Part shown: piece by piece, positions 11,555 to 24,871 of the stretch
Numbering within the stretch: the stretch's first letter is position 1
Layout: each line of letters begins with the position of its first letter
Assembly: GCA_009192285.1 (NCBI GenBank)
Contig: WBVU01000010.1
Location: forward strand, 1,920,111 to 1,984,110
Direction of reading: 5' to 3'
Length of the DNA: 64,000 nt
Source: Morchella semilibera
Lineage: Eukaryota; Ascomycota; Pezizomycetes; Pezizales; Morchellaceae
Translations under genes and position numbers: made by a program
Notes under the pieces: generated by a model
What the model saw: only the letters and a program-made list of their open reading frames with translations
What the model was told of the DNA's origin: nothing
Databases searched by the model: none

Positions 11555-13230
11555 CTGTAACATACATGTAGGTACATGTACTTCGCGGCACACTATCTTC
11601 AAGATAACTACATACAAGCCATGATTCGTCCCAGGCGTGTGTTGTTGGTTCCGCGTGCGTGTTCAGGCCATGATTGGGGGGGGGGGGGCGATAATTGCCT
11701 GCATTTGGGAGCAGCGAAAACGTAAATCACCCCCCCCCCCCCACGTACTCTACTCGCGTGCACAGCTGAAATCAATTTGGTTCCTGGATTACTTAGCAGG
11801 TACATACAAGTGACGTAAGCGAGAAAACAATGTCTGTCGAAATACCTATGCAACGGGGGCCTACATAGATACTTCATATCTATGTATGTAGACCTCGGTG
11901 CCACAGACATGACGCGGGACTTTCTTAGTACACAACTACATAAGCCACTGTCGTCACTCTAGGATACCCACCGCACCACCCACACGTAGGTAACTATGTA
12001 CCTACAGATGAATTAATTGATCGCGAGGCACAGACAGCAACATCAACGGCACCTTGGCGATTCCAACGTGTGTGGTGGATGGAGGCTTGAGACCCCCATC
12101 GTCATGAGGTAGAATAATTTCAGAGGATCTACCTTACCTGCTACTCTAGGCGCTAATGGTGCAGTGTAGCGAATCAGAAAATGCGGGGAAGCTTGTGTAG
12201 CATAGAGTGCTCGCTACATGCATCTACTTTTACTACTAATAGACGCGACATATCTACCCCTAGATTACCCCCCTGCCCAATCATCGCACGTCCAGTCCAA
12301 GACAAACAAGCAAACTGTCATACCTCTTTTTTTCTTTTCCTTTGGGGGGGGGGGGGGGGGCGGGGGGAAGGAGTTTAAAAAAAGCCACACGGAGGGTTAC
12401 AGAAAAGAAAAGAAAAAAAGAAAAAGAAGCTAGTTCGGGCGACTGGTCCGATGGGGGGGGGGGGTTTGGTTGACTGCTGCTGCTGTGCAGTGCCGGGGAG
12501 GTGTCTAGACAGTTGTAACGCAAGCAAGTGAGTGTGACAGTTGTAACATTTACAAAGTAGGTACATCCCAGAACTACCCATTCATGAGAGGGGGGGGGGG
12601 GACGGAAAGTCCATCCACTCATCATCATCACACCAGTTCAATCTCCGGGGGGGGAAACCTTCCGGGTGTTGACTCGACTCCTTTGTAACTCCTATGTATG
12701 AACTACGTCGTGGAACGGAAGAGCTGGCACAGCATCTCGTAGGACGGCCGGCGCGGGAAGGTAAATCCTAAAGCATTTCCCAGATAACCACCCTCCACCC
12801 CCCCACCCACCACAACCACCGAAAGGGGATTTGGTACCTTCTTGGCATGATTCTTGGCAAATCCAAAAAAGGAAGTAAACAGACCGCACTTCTGCAATCG
12901 AGATTGAAGCGATGGCGTCCAGAAGCAGATTGCCGATAAATAAGTCTAGGAGTTTGGTCCGGAAAACATCATTGGCTGAACTCGAAACTCAATTCACATT
13001 GCTGAGAGAGCCCGTAAAGAAATTCCGTTTACACGTTGACTTCTTGAAGTTACATCAAAAGTAACCGCTAACTAGATACATTACATTCACATTGCTCATC
13101 CTATAAAAAAAAAAAACCTGCAGGAAAAATAAACCCAAGATACAAGAAGAAGAAAAAACAAAAGGGTTTCAGGCGAGTTCGATAAACCAAAAGAGAAAAA
13201 AAACAAGTGGTCTAAGATCAAAATCTAGCC
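11555..13230. other. intergenic, homopolymer-rich
   Basis: No gene seen. It has repeated long G or C runs (about 11677, 11731, 12344, 12453, 12589) and two TACATGTA octamers (11563, 11573). The last 150 bp are A-rich and form the probable 3' untranslated region of the transporter ending at 13231. Confidence 0.6.
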
Positions 13231-14911
13231 TTAAGCACGGTCAATGTGGGCCGCCTCAGCAGCCTTGATGTCATTAGCGAATTCCTCCTTTCCGTGGTGA
13301 GCACCAAAGCTGGCCTCGGGCACGAAGCCGCGTGATTGCCAGGCCTTGTCAACCTTCTCGTACATCTGGTCAACATCCTCGAGGGAGAGACCCTTGGTCT
13401 CGTAGATCATAAGGTAGACGAAAGAGATACAGAGGAAGCAGCATCCACCCCAGACAAAGAACACCTTGGCTCCCATGTTGGCGTTACCTGGGCCACTGTC
13501 GACCATGTAGGGGGTGGCGAAACCGATGGCAAAGTTGAGAAGCCAGTTGGTGGCAGTGGTCATGGAAAGACACTTGGCACGGACCTTGAGAGGGAAGATC
13601 TCTCCGGTAACGACCCAGGCGACGGGACCCCATGAGACGGCGAAGAAGAAGATGTAGAAGCAGACGAAGGCAATGAGAACCTTGTTTGCAACATCAGTGA
13701 AGACGGTGACACCAACAATAGCAACGATGAACTCGCAGACACACATTCCAATGGCTCCCATAAGAAGGAGACGACGGCGACCAAGCTTCTCAACAAGGTA
13801 AAGACCGGGGAGGGTAGAGATGACGTTGACCAAGTTGGTAATGAGACCAATCAAGAAGGCATTCTCGATACCAGAGTTCTTGAAGAATTGAGTTCCGTAG
13901 TAGAAGATAAAGTTGATACCAGTGAGCTGCTGAAGGGCCTGGAGACCACATCCGGTCAAGAGCCTCTTGAGCATCTTCTTGGAGAAGCAGTCTGCGTAGG
14001 TAGCCTGGCCAAGGGAGATCTCATACTCGTGAATAGCCTTGATCTCTGCGAGCTCATCGACAATGGCGGGGTGGTCAGGGGGGAGAGAACGGAGGCGGGA
14101 CATGGACCTTGCGGCTGCTTCGTAGTTATCACTCTTGATGAGGAAGCGGGGCGTCTCGGGGAGGATGAACATTCCGACAGCAAGGATGATGGCCCAGATG
14201 AACTGGATGGCGAGAGGGATACGGTAAGAACCGGTGTCCGGGCGATTGTGGGTGCCCTGGTTGGCACAGGCAGCCAACAAGAGACCGATGGTGATGGCTA
14301 GTTGGTAAGAACCAACAATTGTTCCTCTGATCCACTTGGGTGAAGTCTCGGATTGGTACATGGGGACTTGAAAGGCTGTTAGTTCGCGATAAAGAAGCGT
14401 GTATCAAGAGTCTGAAAGAGCTCACCAAGGGCAGAAACGAGACCAACACCGTAACCAGCGAACAGACGACCAACAACCATGAGTGGGATAGCAGTAGAGG
14501 CAACCTGGAAGGCAACACCGATAGCGAAGACACCACAGGCAGCAATGAGACCCATACGACGACCCAGCCTGTCTCCAGCTGGGGAGGCAGTAAGAGCACC
14601 TAAAATAAACTAGTTAGAGCAAGATCATATATTGAGTAACCTCAAGTAAAATGATTCAACATACCCAAGAAAGTACCAGCGGAAAGAATGGAAACGACCA
14701 ATGAAGTCTGGGAAGAAGTCAAAGCCAAATTTCCCTCTGCATTGCGTTCGGTTGCAAACTGGTTCTGGAAGTAATCCATGGCCAGAATACCGTTGATACT
14801 ACCAGTATCATATCCAAAAAGAATACCTCCGAATGCCACGAAGATACCAATTAGAATGGCCGGTCCGGTCTTCCCCTCCTCGCCGGCGGGCTTTTTAAGC
14901 ATGAAACCCAT
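13231..14911 (-). CDS. MFS hexose transporter (sugar porter family)
   Basis: Exons 14911-14665, 14599-14426 and 14366-13231 give 518 residues, the normal length for fungal hexose transporters with 12 membrane segments. Visible sugar-porter signatures are GYDTGSINGIL in TM1, DRLGRR between TM2 and TM3, PETPRFLIK after TM6, GLQALQQLTGINFIFYYG in TM7, and YETKGLSLEDVDQMY after TM12. The acceptor of intron 2 was chosen at 14367 because it gives SALVPMYQSETSPKW, the conserved form; an upstream AG would add AFQ. It imports glucose or related hexoses with protons at the plasma membrane; high affinity is likely but cannot be read from sequence. Codon use is strongly biased (GGT, GTC, ATC, CTC), typical of a highly expressed gene and unlike the AT-rich desert next to it. 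Confidence 0.95.
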
Positions 14912-17900
14912 CGTGTATGTAGCAGCGGTTGCGAGCTGGTTTGAATTGTCAAAAGAGAACTGTTAAGTTGGCTGATGTCCCCTCTTAAGGTTCTTGACGG
15001 GTTGGCTTGTGGGATGGTGATTCAAAGGAGGAAGGGAGAGAGGAATATATAATGATTTCGGACACCTTCTGACCGCCTACAAAAGAAATCACATCCATGG
15101 TCTGGCCGTGGAGCCCCGCATAATTTGTCTTACCCCCTGTTAGCTCTATGTCTTGGGACTAGAGTAGCAATTATGCGGAGAGCGCGTGATGGTCTCCCTT
15201 AGCTTGGGTGGGAGAATAATGCCTCCAGAGTAAGTAAGCTAAAGCAAAGGTATGTAAAGTACTGAAATGAGTGAGACCCTGCTTCACTTATTGCGGGGCC
15301 CCCGATATCTTCCACTCTCTCTCTACCTTACGCAAGCCCATGTCCATCTCCTATACCCGGAAAAAAAATTCATTGCTGATTTCCCAGCCGTCAGGATCGC
15401 AGGCTTACGGTGAGCTTGAAACCCAACTGGCTGACCTATTGTTTCACTACACGTGACTTTTAAGATTTTGGTTATTACAACGAAAGCAATCCTCGGCATC
15501 TGAAATTTGGGACAGGGAGGCTGGTTTCTTGCCACAGTCCAGTCAGAGTAGTGCACCCAGGACGGCGTCTAGAGCTCTTTCTCACCTTGTGGGTGGACTG
15601 CATACCTGCCCGTTTGGAGAACCTCACGATGGCCCAAAATGGGTCTTCCACTCTGAAAGCAGAGAGAATTCGAGGGGCCATAGTGACAGAAGAAGAAGAA
15701 AAAAATCCCCCCAGACAAAATAAAACACACACACATACTCCTACATAGGGGAGTACACTGAAAATCCCGCGGCGGATCTTCGGTCAAAATAGCTCTAAAC
15801 ATGCGGCACCACAACTATACAGACGCAAATATTATTATCCAGGTACGTCACTTCATTAGGGAACCATTTTACTTGCTAAGGCAGCTGCAGTGGTCTTAGT
15901 TGTTGGGTGGTCACATTAATATTGTGGCTTTTCCGTACCAAGCAAAAAAAAGCTTGTGATAGTAATTCCGCTCAGGTTGAGCTGCCGGAAAAATAACTAT
16001 GAAGCTATTAAATTCACTATTAAATACGTAGTACCAGGTACTAGTGGCGGGCTATGAATGTTGTTAATTTAGATATAAAAGTTCTACAACGTCTAGAGAA
16101 GGCGTTGTTGTTGGATTGCTTTCTCCACGATACTTCCCCTCAATTGCAATCGATCCCAGAAGTCCCCACAAAGTTTCTCTCTCCATGATTCTGGGAAAAC
16201 CTGGGAAAACCTGGGGAACGAAAATCAAACCAAATTCGCCACAAGTGCGCGCTGCGAAGATGGATTCATGAAGTGATGCATCAGCAGCAGCTCGCATGTG
16301 TTGATAGGCATGGCATGGGCATGGATACCGAGGCCGTAACCCTGTTCTGTCTTGTCGCACAGAAAGTCAAGAACCGCATTTCTCACCTGCAGCTAAGAGA
16401 AGGGAAGGTTCACTCGCACATCCACCAAGCCACCCCAGTGCAACCTGACGGGGGGGGAGGTTTTTCCTTGAAGGACTTTTCTCCGATGTTCGCTGCAACC
16501 AACCAGCCAACCATGCCTGCTTCCTTTTTTATTTGCTTTTTCTGTTGCATCGGCTCCGATTTCCCTCGTGGCCGCAGTCGGTGGCTGCTCTTAGTTCCGT
16601 TCCCAACCTTTAAGCGCAGACGCTGTTTACTGTGGCGATATTTCGGCAGACTGGCGGGAAGGAAAAAAAAAAAAAAATCAATTTCCTGATATACCCTATC
16701 TAAATAACGCCGCCACAAGATAGAAAAAGGGAAAAGCTAGGCCAAAAGGTGGCCCTGACTTGTAATGAAACAGACAAGATACATGACGATGTTAATTCGT
16801 TGTGCGGTCAAAGAGCAATCAAAAGAGCCGCATCATCAATCCCAATCCGATCGCCATTAACAGTCTCAATAACTTCGATCCCAGATCCTGAAACGGTGAG
16901 GCGAAATAACATTCAGAATATATCGCTGATACCAGCTATCAGGCAACTACAAGGCGAGACCCCCCCGGGCCCCCACAAAAAAAAAAAACCAGACGCCAAT
17001 CTTAGGCCATTTTTTAGGGGCACTTGTCATTGCCCCTTACTTGGGTTCTCCCCATACCCCAAATTATTCGCTATTAGATAACTTTTTTATGGTTATTCCG
17101 ACCCCCTGTTTGCGGTCGCAGGGGTGTCCAAGACGCGCATTTCCCCGGCCGGCCGCAACACCGGTGTCGGCTCCACTTTTATCCGTTATAGTCAACGTGC
17201 CAGGGCCTCTGAAGTATGCATAGCCTATGTGCCCCGAAACACGCATACGCTACATGTAGACAGTAGCACTCACTTGACAGCAGAACAACTACATACATGT
17301 ATTTAGCTAGTTGAAATCGAATTCGCATTAACGGATGAATTATTTATGGCTTACAACGATGTTTGTAAAGGGGTTCCCTGAAACCTACAGGCTACCGCGC
17401 GATATCAACGTTATCAAGCGGATATTTGACATTTTCAACCACCCGTACCACAAACTACAGATATCCGTGTACATAGTTCGTTTCGCTAAGTAGCTGCCTC
17501 GGTCGCCAAAATCGAAGAAATTAACATTTGCACTTGGAGCTTTAATTGTCCGCTTGATCTATTTCAGAGATTTGCACCTCAGAAGCGGGAGGTTAGCCAT
17601 TAGATTTCCGGCCGGCCGGATCCAAAAAAAGTCACTTCCTTTCGATCTCGCAGGCCAAGGAAAAAGAGGGAAAAAATGCAGTGATGGGGGGGGGGTACCT
17701 ATTGGCACGATGGATGGGCGATGGTGGTCGGAGGTTTTGTTTTGTTTTCTCCCCGCATAGCCGCGTGCATATGCATGGCGCAAGAGGGCAAGCGAGAGTA
17801 GGTATGAACCCCACTGTTGTAAGAGCAGCGTAGCATCATGTATGTAGTAGCTCAAACATCTGCCACTCTGGAGTCTCCACAACTCCCCATAGAGTAGGTA

Positions 17901-19000
17901 TTTTCAACTCTAAAGGTTATCTCTGCTCACCAAGCGAAATGAGGGGTTAAGATGTCAGACTATCCAGGTATTGTTCTAAATATGCATGGATGATTAGTTA
18001 TACTATGTGGTATCGATATGAGGGGTAAAATAAAAAATCAAAGCGCGAGAGAGAGGCTCTAGATAGTAAGGAGGACATGGAGACGAGACCCAGGGTAACG
18101 TCAAAGAAGCCAAGGATCCCGGCCGGCCGTTATCGGCACGTTTCTGGGCACTTTACAATCTATTTCACTGTGCGACACTCACTTTCAAAATTCTTGGCTC
18201 AGCAATGAGAGAGAGAGAAGAGAGAGAGAGAGAGATCTCGAGAGGTACCTAAGGAACAAGAAAAACGGCCCCTGGTAGATAGTAGAGTATGCATGTAAGT
18301 AGATAGATAGATGTAGGTACCTACACCCCCCAGTGCGTGTGTGTGTGTATGCACCCTATAATTTATTGTTTTATCAACAAGCGCCTACGGCATCAAACTT
18401 TTCTTTTTGTCAAATCTCTTGGACGACGTCTGATTCTTTTTCGCTGGCCATGGGATAAGGAGGAAGAAGAGGAGGCAAGCAGGCAAGGATCTGTCATTCG
18501 ACGTTGGCATAAATCCTTACAGTATATATGCACTTACCTGATCATTAGTTAGTCTCTTGAGCAGAGTAAGATCTGGATCTGGAGCAAACGAGCGAAAATG
18601 CGGGCGGTCCCCCCAACCAAGCAGGCTAATGCATAGTGCGGAGAAAGTTTTTTCCCCAGTCTGTACGGTATAGAGAGAGAAGTGGGTTCATGTAAATGGC
18701 TTACTGACTAGGACAACACTCCGCAACCGGCACCCTGTCCGGCGGTGACAAACTAGCGGATCAGTAGAGGGTGTAACCTACAATCCTGCAAATCCTCTCA
18801 ACACCACACCCCAACCAAACCTCCACTATTCACCCCCCTTCCTCAACCTGTCTCGACTCAAATCAAACTATCGGTAGCGCAGAACAAATCTTTTTCGATC
18901 ATCGTAACACTTTTTTTTTCCCTCTTCTCCACGGCCTCCAAAGGGTCGGGATTCTCCACTCCTCTCCACATAAGAGGGAGGGAAGTAAAATTAAAAAAAA
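14912..19000. other. gene desert, first part
   Basis: No gene seen. The first 150 bp is the hexose transporter promoter (ATATATAATG near 15044). Further on are G and A homopolymers, GA-rich tandem runs (18207-18235) and three GGCCGGCC palindromes. Open frames are short and without domains. Confidence 0.55.
17147..18128. repeat. three GGCCGGCC palindromes within 1 kb
   Basis: GGCCGGCC occurs at 17147, 17610 and 18121, each preceded by CC and followed by G; a fourth copy is at 10598. The surrounding DNA is only moderately GC-rich, so four copies of a GC-only octamer stand out. No function can be read from the sequence. Confidence 0.5.
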
Positions 19001-22000
19001 TATACCCGCCACTCTAGTACCCGAAATAACGTGTCTGCCGTGAACTATCCCCCCCTTCTCTTGCGGGGAGTTGGGGAAGCGCTATTTTCACTAATTTCTA
19101 AGCATAGGATTAGGGGCTCTATGTGACAGACTATGGAATTACTCTAATTTGCCGCCGCAAATGATTACCTATTCGAGACCGAATACAGCTCCCATACTCA
19201 AAAACAAAGGGAGGCAGGAGTTAGAACTTCGTGAGATTTCTCTGAAATCGAGGTCACCTGTCCGTCTTCCTTGGCAGCCTGTGAAGGGGCTGTGAAACAA
19301 ATTTCATCTTACGAGGTAGAAACAATCCTCTATAATAGGACTAATTTATACCCATATCCAATTTTAGACTCGATCGTGCAACAACTTTCCCCACTTCTTT
19401 GGCTTCTTTGCCTGGGAGTTGCAGTAAGTACTCCAGATTTCACACTTCCCAGCGTCCAGGAAGCTGGTATGAGGGGAAATTCAGTAAACGGGTGGCATAA
19501 CATATAGCAGAACCTACGTTACCATGTATAGTGATTTTGGCAGGATCATAAGTTCTCCAGGTTGCTGGAATTCCAATGTTATGCTGTGGCAGGATATTCG
19601 CGCTGATACATATCCGTACTGTGATCATGAGTGCAGTTTACCCTGAGTATGTATGTTGCAGTTGCCTGGGTCCTAGGATTCATGACAGGTTGACAGATTG
19701 ATGAATCTCCTGCCTATCTACCTGTGTTTGACCCAGAAATTGAGGAGCCGTGGGACTGGAAATGGCAGATCAATAATAGAGATGTCAGATGTTAGAGGTT
19801 TCATTATTTCCTTCTTCTTCGGAGGTTCTACCCAGGAAGGAGATGTATGCCCGCGGCCATATTCGTCGTGCATCACACTCTGTGACGTAAATCCGTAGGC
19901 GACATTTATTGATTGTAGCCAATTACCCTCGTGATAAAGTGTTGCTGTTGTTAGACTGAGAGTAGGACAGCCAACTCTTGGGCTTTATAGGACATTTCTA
20001 TATGTCGTCGAAACGCATATATACTCATATATCGGAGATCATTGCCAACGATATCGCTACCCGCACCCACGGAATAGCAGGCACTACTCACACGTTAGAT
20101 GAAGCTTTATAAGGCTAACCAATTGAATTTTTGAAGACGATGCTCCCGCAGGAAGATCACCCCCAAAACCATGTGGCCATGTCCGGAGATGTGTGCACCG
20201 AACCTGCTTGCACGTTATGGTTTCTTTTCCCTTTTCCGACCCGAGGCGCGCGGAGGGGGAATTTAAAGTTTAGGAGCGTGTAGTTTTCTCCGATCCCAGG
20301 TGCATGCGTGCCACGAGATCGTCTTAAGATGTGGAGAGGTTCTATATATTTGGATAGTTCAATCCGGATGTCTGGTTCGGAGTCAATGTTCAACTAGCAT
20401 GTTTACCGGAAGAGTTGCCGAATTAGGAAGGATACCCAGAAGGCCCAAAGTGCTCTGCATATATTTTGAGGTAATATGGGGTATATCTCTCCGATATTGC
20501 GAGTAGCTTTTCTAGGAAAACTGCATGTCGTGTGATATATTTAAGCTTTTTAAGCTTAGTTAATAGTTTCCGGACACTATAACCACCAAGCAATACGTAG
20601 GAATCTTATGTGAACTCCATACGGTCATATGCTATTCGGCCTCCATCTAATAACGAGAGGAAGTTACTTCTGTCGAATATAAGCCGTAGTATGGGTTATT
20701 TTAACCTAGTTCCCTTCGTGCGCGATTGCTGCAAAGATGAGCTCAAATCGAGTGATATTAGGTGATGGAGCCAATCAGGGTTGGGCCAGTTGCTGTGGCA
20801 ACCGGATTTGCTTTGAGGCTCCGTGCAAACGATAGTTTCACCAACATGCGCAGCTGCACTTGATCGATGGCCACCCGAACAGGAGAATGAGCCTTCGTTA
20901 GATACATGCTCACCTGGCGACACGACCTACCTTTTAGGGACCTCCTTAATTCGCAAGCTCTTTATTATAGCACTATCTAGCTGAGTCCCAACGAGTTATC
21001 CAGCGCAGCGTAGGCTTGGCCTAAGTATTATTTTACTTGCCGGGCGCTCGACCTAACTCCATTGTCTCGCGCCACAACAGACATCATCCAAGAAAAAGAA
21101 CGTATGTGGCTTCTTCAGACCTCTTTAAATTCCGATATTGACCCCGCCCCCCAGCCCCCCCGAAGGTTTCAAATTCGACAGCGGGTACAGTGTCGGGATT
21201 CCCGAGCACTGGGCTTCTCCTGACCTAACCGTATAGGGCTTGGTTCATGCCAAGAACTACAACCACAGAAAATCACTCGATTGCTCCGCTTCGAATAAAT
21301 TTGATTGAGGCGGCGCAATTATTTATTTATTACTTCAGGCGGCGCAAGGTACTGGGAGGAATTTCTATCGGACAGAACACCTCGATTAATAGTTCGTTAT
21401 ATGTTAGGCTCTAGCTTGAAGAGAACCTAAGTGATTAGCTGGGCGGATTTGGGGTTAGCACATCGAGGTTTTATGAACGTTCATGTTTGAGGGGAGATGG
21501 TCCTGCGGATCTAGTCTTAGCCGGAAGTGTTGGTGCGATTGTTATGATATTGCGATCTTGTTTTTATGGACCAAAGCTTTCCATGGGCGTTTGATTGACT
21601 ACAACGAAGTAGTTAAAGGGCTTCTCCGACTTTATGATGGGCTTACAAGCCAACCTATCTATTCACCGGTATAGCACAGAAGCTCTGTGCGGCGGGCTTT
21701 TGTAAAGCAGCCTAAGATCGGCTTGCCGGTGGTTACCCAGTATACATATAAGCAGAAAGTTTCCTACGCACTCAATCCAGCAAAACACGGGCAGAGAACC
21801 CCTACACACGCAAAACTATCAACAAATAGGAGGCAACTATAACATTTTGTCGGCTTGACTTGACCCAGAAATATCGTTGATACAACATAGGATAGCACGG
21901 TGCTGATATAGGGACTATATCATCCGATCCAAACTCTATCCATTCGGCCATGTCTAACGCGCCCATATAGTACTGCCCATTACTATAACATAAAATGCCT

Positions 22001-23591
22001 TTTCGTCTATTCGCCGTCGCCAGGTCTAAGGGGTGCAAAAGGTGGGTACTTTCATGGCGAACGTTTTCTATGGAAGTTTGAATGGCGGAAGGGAAGCCAA
22101 TATAGAGGTCTATAGGGGGGAGTGGGGGGAGCATACCCTTAAGCAAGAGTACAACAAAATTATGTTTTTATTAATAGCGCTGGTTCTTGAAGTCACAGCG
22201 ACTTCAACCGCATACCTTTAATTTCGCGACTAGGCCTGTTCGCTGTGCTTGGTTTCTTGGCTGCATGTGGTCGAGTCGAGTGACCGCTCATGAGTCTGAT
22301 GATCTTGTTCATATAACATCACTCGATCACGATAAAACACGAGATACAATTTTCGCAATATTTATGAATAGAGCACGCTGGCTATAAATCCTCATCGGTT
22401 CTGGATATTATTACTAATATATAGCATTGATATCCATAAGGTCAGGTATGGGAAGTAATGAATAAGATTCAGTCCAATTAGATAAATATGTGACTAAGTG
22501 AGTGAAAGGTACCGATCTGAGCCCATCATCTAGATAACACAAGTGCATAGGCCAATCATAAAAGTGCCGATACGACCACTGGTGAAGAAGAAGGTATTAC
22601 TACAGAAGTCGCGACCGTTATCGTAACATCAATAATCACCGTACGCGTATAGAGCTTGTAGTTCCTTTCGTGGAATATGGTATCTTCTGTAGAAATCCGT
22701 ATGCGGGACACGTTCGACGATAATGAGGCCAATTCTTGAAAGTTGCTGGCAGTTGTCATGTGCGTACGAGTCGAAACCTAGCTTTCCTAGCAGTGGAGTT
22801 TCACGACATCAATACTAACCTGCAATTGGTCGTACTTGCTACCCGACATACATATACACATGATATGTATTATGTGGTAGTCTCTAGCTCTTGCCCTACC
22901 TATGCTGTGATTTGAGCACAATCGTTTTCGTTTGTAGACTTAATTTCTCAGGGTCGGGGGTTCTTTCAGAGTACTAGTCCTAAACCTAAGAGTTTTGGGG
23001 CTGGACTGTTTTGTATAAACTCAAGAAAATTCCAAATCAACGTAAAGTTCGGATGTAGCTCGTGGAGTATATCTGACTCTTAATTTTCCACGAATTTATC
23101 GTATAAAACCCAGGATTTTAGGGGCGCCGGCAGATAACTCGAACCACTCGGAGAAAGTTTGGAGGACCCCCGAAAACTTAGAGTTATTACACAAGAATAC
23201 TGCAGGCGGCGGACGAGATTATATGTGGTATCTGTTATAACATGCACAAAATAGGCTTTTTCACAAAAACTACCCTCTTGGTAATACATATATAGACATG
23301 GGGCAAATCTTGGGTTGTTGGGCGGGGCCCTCCTACGATTCCTCCGGGCCGTTTTAGGCTGCGGCTGTTGCGAGGCACGGCGCTGATTATCAGATCTATG
23401 TGCTAGCAGGGATACCTCGGGCCGAGAACGACTATACTAGTCTGCGAATTAACCGAAACAAAAGCTTGAATTAACCAACAACCACGTGTTTAAGTGGTCC
23501 CCAGAACCCCAGTACATGACATAGCTGTCGCGCCTCAATATATAAACCTTTTGATTGAGTCTCTGCAAAACTCTTCAAACCTCATCTCAAA
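19001..23591. other. gene desert, second part, AT-rich
   Basis: No gene I can support. Two minus-strand frames look mildly protein-like but match no family I recognise: 19440-19628 (contains NIGIPATWRTYDPAKITIHGN-like text just before a possible GTAGGT donor) and 21802-22146 (114 codons). They could be decayed or heavily split genes. The final 100 bp before 23592 carries a TATATAAA box near 23540 and belongs to the dehydrogenase promoter. Confidence 0.45.
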
Positions 23592-24871
23592 ATGTCTACA
23601 CTCGAAGCAAGCACTTTATTTTCGACTAAAGGCCTAGTTGCGGTGGTGACTGGGGGTGGGACAGGTATGATGGATTACCCCGCGTGAGCTATCCTGGGAC
23701 AAATAGCTCATCACATTGTGGGTGCAAAAACACAGGTATCGGTTTGATGATTGCTGCAGCTCTAGAGCACAATGGTGCAGAACGGGTGTATATCGTAGGA
23801 AGGAGAAAGGAAGTTTTGGAGAATGCAGTAAAGGGGCACTCTGTGAGAAGATATCATCTGATCATGACTGCACTTATCCCTGACTCTAACGCTTAGTAAA
23901 ATCTAGAAACACGGCAAGATGGTTCCGCTTGTCGGAGAGGTTACATCGAAAGAGTCTCTAGAATCGATAGCTGCCCACATCAAGTCAGAAGTCGGCTATA
24001 TAAATTTGCTTGTCAATAATGCTGGTACTGTAGGAGATACACACCACAGCCATCAGCCACTACCAGCACCGTACGTGTCGAAGCCAGAATCGGAGAATTA
24101 TCAAACTATCGAAGAACTTCAGGCATATCTGTGGAGGGATTCAGTCGAGAACTGGGATAACGTCTTTAGAGTGAATGCCACCGGTGCTTGGTTTACAAGT
24201 GTAGCGTTCCTGGCACTACTAGATGAAGGTAACAAGAGGAAGACTGTGGAGCAAACAAGCCAGGTACGTAGTATTCAGCAATTCTGCAACTGTTGCTTTC
24301 AAGCTTTATATTTAGAAAACTAGCGAGCAAGAAAGGGCTAACGAAGTAATTAAAGATTGTTACTATTACCTCGATCGCAGCCTTTTCTAGATTGCTGGCA
24401 TCAAGCTATATCTACGCTGCAAGCAAAGCGGCCATAACCCATATAGGAAAGATGATGGCAACAAATTTAGCCCCATTCCACATCAGATCGGTACGCTTAT
24501 TAATCTTGACTCCTTATTTCTGTATTCATCTGTGAGTATATTTACTAATAGAAAATAAACATGATAGAATATGATTGCACCAGGCCGTAAGCTTTCACGA
24601 AACCATGAACCTGTGAGTATATATATACTAACATGTTCGATAATAAGTTTACCCCTCAGAAATGACAGCCGGTCAAGGGAAAATGGACGACCGTAACAAG
24701 AACGTGCTCCCAGATTACCCGAGTCATCATATCCCAATGTTGCGCCCAGGAAAAGAAGAAGACATGGCCGGCGCAATCCTGTACCTTGTCAGCAAAGCTG
24801 GGGCCTATTGTTCAGGAACCGTGATCGTTAGTGACGGCGCGAGATTATCGATTTTGCCGGCAACTTATTAG
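23592..24871 (+). CDS. short-chain dehydrogenase/reductase (classical SDR)
   Basis: Exons 23592-23664, 23736-23842, 23907-24263, 24356-24490, 24568-24586 and 24660-24871 give 300 residues. The Rossmann motif TGGGTGIG is formed across intron 1. NNAG follows at about residue 110, the catalytic serine sits in TSIAAFS, and YAASK supplies the Tyr/Lys pair, so the enzyme looks catalytically complete. NAD(P)-dependent oxidation or reduction of an unknown carbonyl substrate is expected. Odd point: after NMIAPG, relatives usually have a few residues (x-x-P-S-E) before MT; here the only in-frame splice uses a GTAAGC donor, skips 24587-24659 and gives GQMTAG. Retaining the GTGAGT donor instead would shift the frame. 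The gene stands alone in AT-rich DNA. Confidence 0.85.

Noticed and set aside
14129-14599. Leu-rich minus-strand frame over the hexose transporter
   Set aside because: Out-of-frame reading of transporter exons 2-3.
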